DNA from: Lewinellaceae bacterium
Lineage (GTDB): Bacteria; Bacteroidota; Bacteroidia; Chitinophagales; Saprospiraceae
Direction: 5' to 3'
Assembly (NCBI GenBank): GCA_020636375.1
Contig: JACJXZ010000002.1
Span: 186,001-250,000, forward strand
Length of the DNA stretch: 64,000 nt
Shown here: positions 16,840-26,006 of the stretch, in pieces
Layout: every line of letters begins with the position of its first letter
Numbering within the stretch: position 1 is the stretch's first letter
The notes under the pieces: model-generated
Database searches by the model: none
Seen by the model: the letters and a program-made list of their open reading frames with translations, nothing else
What the model was told of the DNA's origin: nothing
Made by a program: the position numbers and the translations under genes

Positions 16840-17082
16840 CTATGCAGCTTTCACCTGCATGATGCTTTGTACCTTCATCAACTTGGCAGCAAATGCCAGG
16901 CAGGCTCTGATATCGTCTTCTTCCAGGTCGGGATAATCTTCCAGCAGTTCCTGCGTAGTCATGCCAGCTGACAGCAGGTCAAGGATGACTTCCACAGGGT
17001 ATCTCATGTTTCTGATGGTCGGTTTGCCGAAGCACACATTGGGGTTTATCGTTATCCGGCTTAACAAATCTTTTTCCTCCAT
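16840..17082 (-). CDS. DUF433 antitoxin
   Basis: 80 residues. The pattern ITINPNVCFGKPTIRNMRYPVEVILDLLSAGMTTQELLEDYPDLEEDDIRACLAFA is the classic DUF433 signature (GKP-I-x-R-V, then D-x-L-A-x-G, then YP-L-x-x-x-D-I-x-A-x-L-x-YA), a VapB-like helix-turn-helix. It is first in the operon, as antitoxins usually are, and should neutralise the downstream PIN-like protein and repress the promoter. Flanking DNA is AT-richer than the large gene beside it. Confidence 0.88.
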   Translation of the reverse strand: MEEKDLLSRITINPNVCFGKPTIRNMRYPVEVILDLLSAGMTTQELLEDYPDLEEDDIRACLAFAAKLMKVQSIMQVKAA

Positions 17083-17185
17083 ATCAGTTTTTATTTAGCT
17101 TTACTGCAATTTACGCAATTTTGTGCTATTGCCGCCTCCCTTTTTCCTTTAATTTAACTGTTGCTCCGGAAGTATACCAACCCCT

Positions 17186-20100
17186 TCACTCCTTCACGCA
17201 CCTGCAGGAAAAGCCCCAGGATTTTGTCCCGTTGACCCGTTCCACCCCCGTTTTAGCCGCATCGAAAACATAACCCCAGGCATTGTCCGGGCCGTACTCC
17301 GTAGCAGTCCAGTAATAACCCCGCAGGCCGAGGTATTCGAAGCTGCCGTCGGCATAGCGGTAGCCGCCCAGGCGGGCGGCAAAGCCGGTTTCGCCGCCAT
17401 CCAGCAGCACCTCGTAGGCCGGACTGCCCGCCTTTTTGGGCTGCTCGAAGGAGGCGATCAGGCTGCGCCATTCATCATAGGTGGGCAGGCGCCAGCCGTC
17501 GGGGCAGGCCCTTCCGGCCTCTTGCCAGGTGTAGAGGCGGCCATCCTGGACGCAGCTCTTTTCGTCGTTGTTGTAACAAACACCCAGGGACTGCTTTTCC
17601 CCGGCATAATTGAGGTTATCGGCCATCCAGGCCAGGCCGTTGAGGGTGAGGGTGCGGTAGGTTTGGTTGTCGCGGGGGTCAGTCAATGTAGCGTAATCGT
17701 TGTTGGCAGCAGGTTTTGCGGAGCCGGTTTTTTGTTCGGGCTCTTCATCGAGAATGATTTGCTGTGGAGGTTCTTTTGATAAATCTCCCCTGGATAAATC
17801 GACGATCTCCACCCGCCGGTCCAGCGCCGGGCCGATGCCCCAGATGGAATTGGGGTCGTTATCGGGATAGGAGCTGGAGGCTTGGGATTCGCCCAGAGGC
17901 AATTCCCTTATGATGATTTTATTTCCGATGTAATCCTTAAGCCGCCAGCCTTCATAGGCGTAACTTTCCATAAAGTTCCTGACGCATTGTATCCTGCGTA
18001 AAGTAACATTTCTGCTTTCCTCCGGCGTCCCTCTCGGGCTGTCGTATCCTTGAATTTCTATCAACAGCTGTTCGTTATCCTTCATAAAACTCGTGTACTC
18101 CAGCAAAGATTCGCACAGATTTTCCAATGTACTCAAGCCACCGCTGACTTCCCGGTCAAAAAATGCGTCGACCCTTCTCGCTTCCGAGGGATCGTTGTTT
18201 TTCAAATAATCCCTCCGGTTTGACAAATATTGGGCAAGAGCGTCCGGAAAACGCTGCCTGGTTTGATTTTGTCGACCATTATACGAAGCAGGGAGGCCTT
18301 CGTCAAAATAAAGAACAATGGGCAATGGCAAATCCTGGAGTGAGAACGAGAGGCAGCCCTGAATACATGTCCCAAACTTATTGATCACGTAAGGGTACGA
18401 TTTGCCTTCGACATTCTCGACTACCTCTGCCCGGTTATTTTTAAAACCTTCGGCAGCAACATACTGAAAAGGAATAACCTGCTTCCCGCTGCTGTTCAGG
18501 TAGCCGTATAATCCGTCCTTTGCCGCCACAACCAGGCTCTGGCTGAAAAAACCCAGAAAGCCGTATGCGTCCTCAAACAACACTTGCCCCCGCGAATTGA
18601 GATACCCCATCCACCTGTCGTCCCGGACGAACCGGTACAACCCCGTCTCCGGGTCCTTGTCCAGCTCCCGGTACTCCGCTTTGGCAACGAGCGTTCCATC
18701 TTTCTGCCGCAAGCCCTTCAGGCCGGTTTTATCTGTAAAAATCTCTGTTTGCAGCTGAACTTGCTGTTGGGCCGGCGCCCGGCGGGCAGCATCCGCTTTA
18801 CTCCCTTGTGCTTCGGCCAGGGTTGTGTCCGGACTGGCAGCACAGGCCCGCAGGGCCACCTGGAGGAACAGGGAGGCAGAATCATTTCCTGAAGAATCAT
18901 AACGAACAGCATAGCTGAAATAACCGCAAATGGAATCCGGCAACGGAAAATTAGCGCCGGCCTGCAAAGCCTGGTTAAACAGCCCCACTCCCTGGTTGTA
19001 AAAAGCAAAAGCAACATTCCGGTAAAAAGTATCAACTGACAATTGATCTGCTGAAGGGGCGGCACTTATTTCCACCCGAACCAGGCTATCCACCTCCTCC
19101 AGCGGCACCTCCGGAATCCGGTCCCGCACCCTGAATTCCCCCAGCAGCAGCCGGTCGGCCTCGCTGCGCAGGCACAGGCGCTGCTCCTTATATTCCACCT
19201 CCTGCCCGTCGCACAGCTCGAAGGCGGGCTGCCACCACCAGAGCAGGCCGCTCAGCAGCAACCAGGCAGGCAGGGCCCATAGCCAGTGCTGCCAGCCCAG
19301 GTGCCGCAGGCCGTCCCGGTAGAGGTACTTTTTCCAGCTGTCCGGCACCAGCAGGTCGAGCGGGCTTTGCTCGCGCTCCAGGTACTTGAAGGTGACGAAG
19401 TCGGGCTGGTGGCCGGCGGCGAGGTAACGGGCGAATTCTTCCTCCAGTTCTTTCTTGCGCTGTGCATCTTTAGTGAAGAGCAGCTCGTTGAGCACCACGT
19501 TCATGCGGTAGTCGTCGTACGCGGCGGAGGCGGGGTTGGGCTGCTGGCTTTCCAGCAAAGCGTGGATGCTCCGGCGGATGCGCTCTTCCAGCCCCCGCTC
19601 CCGAAGGTAGCCGAGCAGGGCCTCGCGGGCGCCGGGAGGTATTTTGCCGTCAATGAACCAGGGCAGGCGGAAAAGCTGGAAGAGGTTGTCCACCGTCAAT
19701 AGCTTGCCTCCTTCCCCGGAAAGTTCGTCGCCCAGGTAAAGGGTCAGGTCCCACTCCAGGCTGGGGTAAACGGCGCAGGCGGCGATCCAGTCGAGCAGGC
19801 GGGGCGGGTAGTAGCGCTGCAGGCTCCGGATAAAATCGCCTTCGATGAGGATGGCTTCTTTTGGAGCGTCCTCCACTTTGGGCAGCAGTTCATCGTAAGT
19901 TCTGGCTTCTTTGGCGTCAAACTGATCGGCCAGCACTTCCAGCCCCTGCAGGCTGGCGGGCACCAGATGGAATTGCTCCGCCAGTCGCTCCTCCCGGCGC
20001 CCCCAGGTATCGGCAGGCAGGGGCGAGAGGATGGCCCGCTGCCGCCAGTTGCTGAACACGTTCGTCCACTTGCTGAGCTTGCCCGTCAGGGGGCTCAGCA

Positions 20101-21439
20101 GGCCGTGGCCGCTGCCGACAATGAGCAGGCGGGAAGCGCCGTACTTCTGCGCCAGCTCTTTCAGCCCTACGCCGTGGGGGGCGCGCTCGTTGAAGCACAG
20201 GCGCAGGTCGCCGTCGTAAAAATAGCGCAGGGCGTACACCTCGTTCTCCCGCAGCTTTTGGTAGATCAGGTCGTACAGCCGCGCCCGGTGGTCGTACTGC
20301 GAGTGGCGCTCCACCAGGAAGAGGTACTCCGGCGGCCGGGTCTGCTGCCGGTAGCGGAAGGACAGCCGCCCGGCCTGCTTCACGGTGGAGTGGATGGTTG
20401 CCGGCAGGTCCAGGCGGACGGCCTCGCCGAGGGCGCGCCGCCGCAGGACGTTGAGCAGGCTCTGCAACTGCTCGCTCCAGGCAATGGGTTCTTCCTGTTT
20501 GGCCTCGATATTGAAAACGTAGGGCGGCGCGGTGCGGGACTCCAGCTCGGCCACCAGCTTGCGGCGGCGTTGCTCCCTCCACTGCAGGAAGGCGTAGAGC
20601 AAAGCACCCAGCAGCAGGGTGAGCGCCAGTTTGGCCCAATGGCCGTAATCGCGGTACAGCTGCGCCCGCTTTTCCTGCGCCGGGTCGATCCGCAGGCGGT
20701 CGAGCGTACGGGGGTAGGGCAAGGGCTGCACTTCCAGTTCAGCAACGGGAGCGTCGGGCAGCACCGGCTCCTCGCTCGCCGCCGGGAAGTGGAGCGTGAT
20801 GAAATTAGTGTCTTTAACCTCCGGCGCATATTCCCCGATAACGCAAAGGTTGAGGGTATGAGGCCCCACCGTATCCCGCGCCACATAGTTAAACAACCCC
20901 ATGCTGTCAATGGCGTAGTGCCCGAAGAAGCTGTCGACGCCAATGGTTTGCTTGTCGCAAAAGGTATAGGAATAGAGGGAATCCGAATCCAGCAGGCGGA
21001 TTTGCTGGCGAACGGTATCGCCCGGGCGGGCAGTGAGCTGATAGGTTTCCGGCGCCAGCCGCACTGTTTCCAGCGGAAAGAGATACTGCCGGAAAAGGAA
21101 AGCCAGAAATACGGCCAGCGCAGCCAGCGTACCGATCAATGCATAACGCCAGCGCGCCGCCTTATCCGGCGGCGGGGGCGGCGCTTCCGGCCGCAACTGC
21201 ACCGCCTGCACCCGTGCCCAGCTTTTTTCGAAAACCTCGTAAAAGTAGGCCTGCTCCTGCTTGCTGGTGGCGAAGATGGGCGCCAGCAGGGTCCGGAGGC
21301 GCTCCGGCGGGGTATCTTCCGGTATCCTGCGCAGCAGTTCCTGCAACTGCAAGTGCTTGCCCGTACCCATGGGATAGCCATCCGCCCGCAGGGCAGCGAG
21401 CAGTTCGGTGAGCAGTTGGTAGTGCAGGTGAGTGGGCAT
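17186..21439 (-). CDS. Giant membrane protein: vWA-like, WG repeats, OmpA-like and FISUMP domains
   Basis: 1417 residues. Residues 1-80 are a helical domain (LLTELLAALRADGYPMGTGKHLQLQELL...). Membrane segments lie at about 97-117, 272-290 and 740-757 (WLWALPAWLLLSGLLWWW). Residues 370-530 resemble a degraded CoxE/vWA domain (EYLFLVERHSQYDHRARLY, ASRLLIVGSGHGLL, NWRQRAILSPLP); the MIDAS DxSxS is not intact. Residues 920-1010 are WG/KWG repeats (GLKGLRQKDGTLVAKAEYREL, GLYGYLNSSGKQVIPF). Residues 1150-1245 look OmpA-like (IEIQGYDSPRGTPEESRNVTLRRIQCV, LDRRVEIV). Residues 1275-1417 are a FISUMP domain (LNGLAWMADNLNYAG, CPDGWRLPTYDEWRSL, GYYWTATEYG). It follows a MoxR ATPase gene in one direction, matching the MoxR/vWA pairing in which the ATPase remodels the vWA protein. 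The large number of sensor-like modules suggests a membrane receptor or effector. Function is inferred. Confidence 0.75.
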   Translation of the reverse strand: MPTHLHYQLLTELLAALRADGYPMGTGKHLQLQELLRRIPEDTPPERLRTLLAPIFATSKQEQAYFYEVFEKSWARVQAVQLRPEAPPPPPDKAARWRYALIGTLAALAVFLAFLFRQYLFPLETVRLAPETYQLTARPGDTVRQQIRLLDSDSLYSYTFCDKQTIGVDSFFGHYAIDSMGLFNYVARDTVGPHTLNLCVIGEYAPEVKDTNFITLHFPAASEEPVLPDAPVAELEVQPLPYPRTLDRLRIDPAQEKRAQLYRDYGHWAKLALTLLLGALLYAFLQWREQRRRKLVAELESRTAPPYVFNIEAKQEEPIAWSEQLQSLLNVLRRRALGEAVRLDLPATIHSTVKQAGRLSFRYRQQTRPPEYLFLVERHSQYDHRARLYDLIYQKLRENEVYALRYFYDGDLRLCFNERAPHGVGLKELAQKYGASRLLIVGSGHGLLSPLTGKLSKWTNVFSNWRQRAILSPLPADTWGRREERLAEQFHLVPASLQGLEVLADQFDAKEARTYDELLPKVEDAPKEAILIEGDFIRSLQRYYPPRLLDWIAACAVYPSLEWDLTLYLGDELSGEGGKLLTVDNLFQLFRLPWFIDGKIPPGAREALLGYLRERGLEERIRRSIHALLESQQPNPASAAYDDYRMNVVLNELLFTKDAQRKKELEEEFARYLAAGHQPDFVTFKYLEREQSPLDLLVPDSWKKYLYRDGLRHLGWQHWLWALPAWLLLSGLLWWWQPAFELCDGQEVEYKEQRLCLRSEADRLLLGEFRVRDRIPEVPLEEVDSLVRVEISAAPSADQLSVDTFYRNVAFAFYNQGVGLFNQALQAGANFPLPDSICGYFSYAVRYDSSGNDSASLFLQVALRACAASPDTTLAEAQGSKADAARRAPAQQQVQLQTEIFTDKTGLKGLRQKDGTLVAKAEYRELDKDPETGLYRFVRDDRWMGYLNSRGQVLFEDAYGFLGFFSQSLVVAAKDGLYGYLNSSGKQVIPFQYVAAEGFKNNRAEVVENVEGKSYPYVINKFGTCIQGCLSFSLQDLPLPIVLYFDEGLPASYNGRQNQTRQRFPDALAQYLSNRRDYLKNNDPSEARRVDAFFDREVSGGLSTLENLCESLLEYTSFMKDNEQLLIEIQGYDSPRGTPEESRNVTLRRIQCVRNFMESYAYEGWRLKDYIGNKIIIRELPLGESQASSSYPDNDPNSIWGIGPALDRRVEIVDLSRGDLSKEPPQQIILDEEPEQKTGSAKPAANNDYATLTDPRDNQTYRTLTLNGLAWMADNLNYAGEKQSLGVCYNNDEKSCVQDGRLYTWQEAGRACPDGWRLPTYDEWRSLIASFEQPKKAGSPAYEVLLDGGETGFAARLGGYRYADGSFEYLGLRGYYWTATEYGPDNAWGYVFDAAKTGVERVNGTKSWGFSCRCVKE

Positions 21440-21540
21440 TTAGATTTTTGATTTGCGCCCGTCAGTGCATACGGGTAATATTTTTGATTTGAGGCGTTGC
21501 GTTGATGGTTCCGGCGGTGGAGGTCAGTGCCAGGCTCAAC

Positions 21541-21572
21541 AAAAATCAAACCTCGCACATCGCACATTGCAC
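21541..21572. repeat. CGCACATCGCACATTGCACAT word array
   Basis: Short tandem words (CTCGCACATCGCACATTGCACAT) between the MoxR and giant-protein genes. The same vocabulary fills 35180-35365, where it truncates the reverse transcriptase gene, and appears at 60245-60290. Confidence 0.55.
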
Positions 21573-21573
21573 A

Positions 21574-22524
21574 TTACATCCCCCGCCCCCTCCGGCTCTC
21601 CACCATCCCCTGCAGCGCATCCAGGTCGTCCTGGGTTTTGGCCAGGACGGAGTAGGACGTAAGCAACTGGCGGCGGGCGTCGCCCTCCAGGGCTTTGACG
21701 TTGCCGAGCCGGGCCGGGTCGAAACCAAGCTTGTAGAGCAGCATGGCCCAGAAGATGAGCTCGGCGGTAGCCGGCTTCTTTTTCAGCTTCAGGCGCGTGT
21801 TGGAGCGGATGTCCTCGAAGTGCCCGACGATATGTTTCAGCTGTTCCTGATCATACCCTTCGACCTTGCCGCTGAGAATCTCCAGCAGCATGTCGCTGTC
21901 CGGAAATGGGATGTGGTAGTAGATGACCCGGCGGAGGAAGGCGTCAGGGAGGTTTTTCTCCGAATTGCTGGTCATCACGATGATGGGGCGGTTCTCGGCC
22001 GTCGTTTCGTAGGATTTGCCGATCTCCGGCACGGTGAAGGCCAGCTCCTCGATGGCGGCCAGCACGTCGTTGGGCAGGTCGCGCGGCGCCTTGTCGATCT
22101 CGTCGATGAGCACCACCTGCCGCTTTTCGGAGCGGATAGCCGCGCCCAGGCCCTGATAGCGGATGAAGCGCTCCTCGACCTGCTCCGGCGTCAGGCTCTG
22201 GGCGCTGTTCTGGCTGAACTGAAAGTGCCCGAGGGCGTCGTATTTGTAGAACAGGTCGGTGGCGGTGGAGGACGTCTGGGCGTTGAAGACCAGCGGTTTG
22301 CCCAGGTTGAAAAACCAGGCGATGTGGCGCGCCAGGGCGGTCTTGCCAGTGCCGGGCTCGCCGGTCAGCAACAGGGGCTGCCCCAGGGACAGCGCGACGT
22401 TGACTGCGTCGGTCAGCCCTTCGGAAGGCAGGTACCGGGAGGGGTCGTCCAGCTTCTGGTTGTATTCGAAGGCCGGCAGATTCTGCCGGCGGAAGTCTTC
22501 ATTGCCGTAGACGTAGAAGCTCAT
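21574..22524 (-). CDS. MoxR-family AAA+ ATPase
   Basis: 316 residues. Walker A is GEPGTGKT (about residues 55-62), Walker B is VVLIDEIDKA (about 137-146), sensor 1 lies in IIVMTSNSEKNLP, and the arginine finger in AFLRRVIYYHIPFP. The C-terminal helical lid ends in SYSVLAKTQDDLDALQGM. The domain order and the short length are typical of MoxR chaperone-like ATPases, which act with vWA-domain partners. It sits between an inactive-STAND-like gene (upstream) and the giant vWA-like membrane protein (downstream), all minus strand. That fits a three-component NTP-driven system. All nucleotide-binding residues look intact. Confidence 0.88.
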   Translation of the reverse strand: MSFYVYGNEDFRRQNLPAFEYNQKLDDPSRYLPSEGLTDAVNVALSLGQPLLLTGEPGTGKTALARHIAWFFNLGKPLVFNAQTSSTATDLFYKYDALGHFQFSQNSAQSLTPEQVEERFIRYQGLGAAIRSEKRQVVLIDEIDKAPRDLPNDVLAAIEELAFTVPEIGKSYETTAENRPIIVMTSNSEKNLPDAFLRRVIYYHIPFPDSDMLLEILSGKVEGYDQEQLKHIVGHFEDIRSNTRLKLKKKPATAELIFWAMLLYKLGFDPARLGNVKALEGDARRQLLTSYSVLAKTQDDLDALQGMVESRRGRGM

Positions 22525-22555
22525 GATGAATCTATTTCAAATTCAAAGGAATATC

Positions 22556-22691
22556 CGTTCGCGAGAGGCTATAGCCTCGATGCGGCATAACCTGCAAGTC
22601 TCCAGACTTGCGTGAGCCGCAAAAAATGCTGATTTGCGCCAGTCGGAGACTGGAAAATTATTGCGCATCGAGACTCAGTCTCTCGCGAACG
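22556..22691. repeat. 136-bp palindromic element CGTTCGCGAGAG...CTCTCGCGAACG
   Basis: Perfect 12-bp ends with imperfect extension (GGCTATAGCCTCGATGCG facing CGCATCGAGACTCAGTC) and an inner pair CAAGTCTCCAGACTTG. It lies in the 260-bp gap between the iSTAND-like and MoxR genes. Only one copy in the window. It could be a MITE-like unit or a structured RNA leader. Confidence 0.6.
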
Positions 22692-22784
22692 TTCTTCGAT
22701 TTAGTGATTGGAAGAAAAAGTTATACGAAAATAAAACTTGTCCGGTCACATTAATATGCAAATTACGTTCCATTGTCATTTGGG

Positions 22785-23867
22785 TTATTTATTCACAATC
22801 TCATAAACCCGCCGCTGAAACAGCTCAATATCGGCCATATCCAGCAGTTGATCTTTTTTGAACTGTTCCTTCTTATTTGCCGGCAGGCCGCTGGCCAGGG
22901 CTTTGATCACATCGTCGATCCGGGTCTGGTTCTGTTCTCCCAGCCCGCGAATCCAGTCGGCCAGAAGGTGGGCCGGCACGGGCCGCAGGCGGTTGATCAG
23001 GGTGCTGCAATCGGAATTGGCCTTTACGATGCCGGAGATATCCGCTTCAAACTGCCGGACAAATTCGCTGGCCGGCTCCAGGTGGGCATGGTCCAGATAA
23101 ACGGCAAAAAAGAACAGGAAGATGGGCACATCCTCATGGGTGGCGCTCTGCCGGAAGCTGTCGACCAGCCACTGCAGGTACTCCTGCATCAGCTCCTGTT
23201 TCCATTGGCTGTCGTTGACGTAAAAGATAGTGGCCACATACTGGTACTCCAGGCGGGGCAGGCCCGTCTTCAGGTATTCTTCAAAGGAGGTTTCGCCCAG
23301 CTGGAAGCGCTGGCCAAAATACTTGCGGAACTCGCGCTGCGCCACCCGCAGGTTGCGCCCCAGGGGCAAATCCTCGACCCTGACGCGCTGGCTATCCGGC
23401 TCCCGGACGTAGTGGATGGCGCCGTATTCTTCCTCCAGCTCCTGGATGGCCAGCTCATAGGTCATGCGTTCGGAAAAACGGTGGGGCTGCTGAGTGGGGC
23501 AGGCCAGGACGAAGTAGAACTGGTAGGGCGTCTCGCCCTCCAGATAAGTGTCGAAGGCGGCCCAGAAGTGGTCGACGTGGGGCTCGCGGTCGCAATTGAC
23601 CAGATAGACCGCCCCGATCTCCTTGCTGATTTCCAGGTTCCGGATCTGATCGTCCAGCAGGGAGTCTCCGGAAGTGGTATCCAGCCCGGTGAGTTCCTTC
23701 ATTCGCCGCCGGGCGGCGGCCAGTTGCTCTTCGGCTTCCCGGATGTCCTCGCCCAGGCCGAACTTCTTTTCAGCGTCATACGCCCGGGCCAGCTCCTCCC
23801 GGAAGAAGTTGATCTTGCGGATGAGGGTTTCCGCCTGCTGTTGTAAGCCGTCGAGTTCGGAAGCCAT
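22785..23867 (-). CDS. Inactive-STAND-like protein with coiled-coil adaptor N-terminus
   Basis: 360 residues. Residues 1-62 are a heptad-rich helical hairpin (ETLIRKINFFREELARAYDAEKKFGLGEDIREAEEQLAAARRRMKEL), the form of EAD-type adaptors. Residues 85-250 begin with a strand AVYLVNCDR and continue YQFYFVLACPTQQPHRFSERMTYEL, resembling the inactive STAND (iSTAND) P-loop-like domain, which lacks a GKT motif as here. The remainder is helical, with an LPANKKEQFKKDQLLDMADIELFQRRVYEIV tail. Such proteins are described as regulatory partners in Bacteroidetes NTP-dependent conflict systems. It is first of three co-directional genes with MoxR and the vWA-like protein. The assignment rests on motif resemblance only. 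Confidence 0.6.
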   Translation of the reverse strand: MASELDGLQQQAETLIRKINFFREELARAYDAEKKFGLGEDIREAEEQLAAARRRMKELTGLDTTSGDSLLDDQIRNLEISKEIGAVYLVNCDREPHVDHFWAAFDTYLEGETPYQFYFVLACPTQQPHRFSERMTYELAIQELEEEYGAIHYVREPDSQRVRVEDLPLGRNLRVAQREFRKYFGQRFQLGETSFEEYLKTGLPRLEYQYVATIFYVNDSQWKQELMQEYLQWLVDSFRQSATHEDVPIFLFFFAVYLDHAHLEPASEFVRQFEADISGIVKANSDCSTLINRLRPVPAHLLADWIRGLGEQNQTRIDDVIKALASGLPANKKEQFKKDQLLDMADIELFQRRVYEIVNK

Positions 23868-23929
23868 ATTGAGGTGGTTTTAAGGTGCATTCGTGTGCAT
23901 TTCTGAGGGCACTCCGGAAACCTTCGTTA

Positions 23930-23992
23930 AGGAATGAAGGAATGAAGGAATGAGTGAATGAGTGAATGAGTGAATGAGTGAATGAGTGAATA
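23930..23992. repeat. GAATGAGT/GAATGAAG tandem words
   Basis: About eight copies of GAATGA(A/G)(G/T)GAATGAGT in tandem upstream of the iSTAND-like gene. The same word array occurs at 33597-33625 and 57753-57800. Confidence 0.7.
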
Positions 23993-24084
23993 TCCGGGGT
24001 CTTAGCCACGTTTTCCTGTCTCAATATTTCTGTCCACACACTTCAACACTTCAACACTTACACGCAGCTCCGCCCCGCCCGGGC

Positions 24085-25785
<1,701 letters not shown>

Positions 25786-25796
25786 GTTATATAATC

Positions 25797-25980
25797 ATTG
25801 TATGTGTGATATGGCGATGTTGTGATGTTGTGATATGGTGATGTTGTGATATGGCGAAAAGCACCGGACTATCTCCATGTATCTCCATGTATCTCCATGT
25901 ATCTCCCATGTATCTCCCCACATTTCCATACATTTCTGCACATTTCCATGTATTTCCATGTATTTCCATGTATTTAATAA
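25797..25980. repeat. Tandem words (GATGTTGTGATAT and TCCATGTATTTCCATGTAT)
   Basis: Two adjacent arrays fill the glnS-argS gap: GTGATGTTGTGATATG words at 25806-25858 and TCTCCATGTA/TTTCCATGTA words at 25872-25977. No gene. Confidence 0.75.
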
Positions 25981-26006
25981 TAGTTTACGGACCTTCATCC
26001 ATTCCG

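Noticed and set aside
16258..17395. Diversity-generating retroelement: duplicated FISUMP ends as template and variable repeat
   Set aside because: Differences are transitions of all kinds and mostly silent, not adenine-directed. The only reverse transcriptase fragment is 18 kb away and dead.
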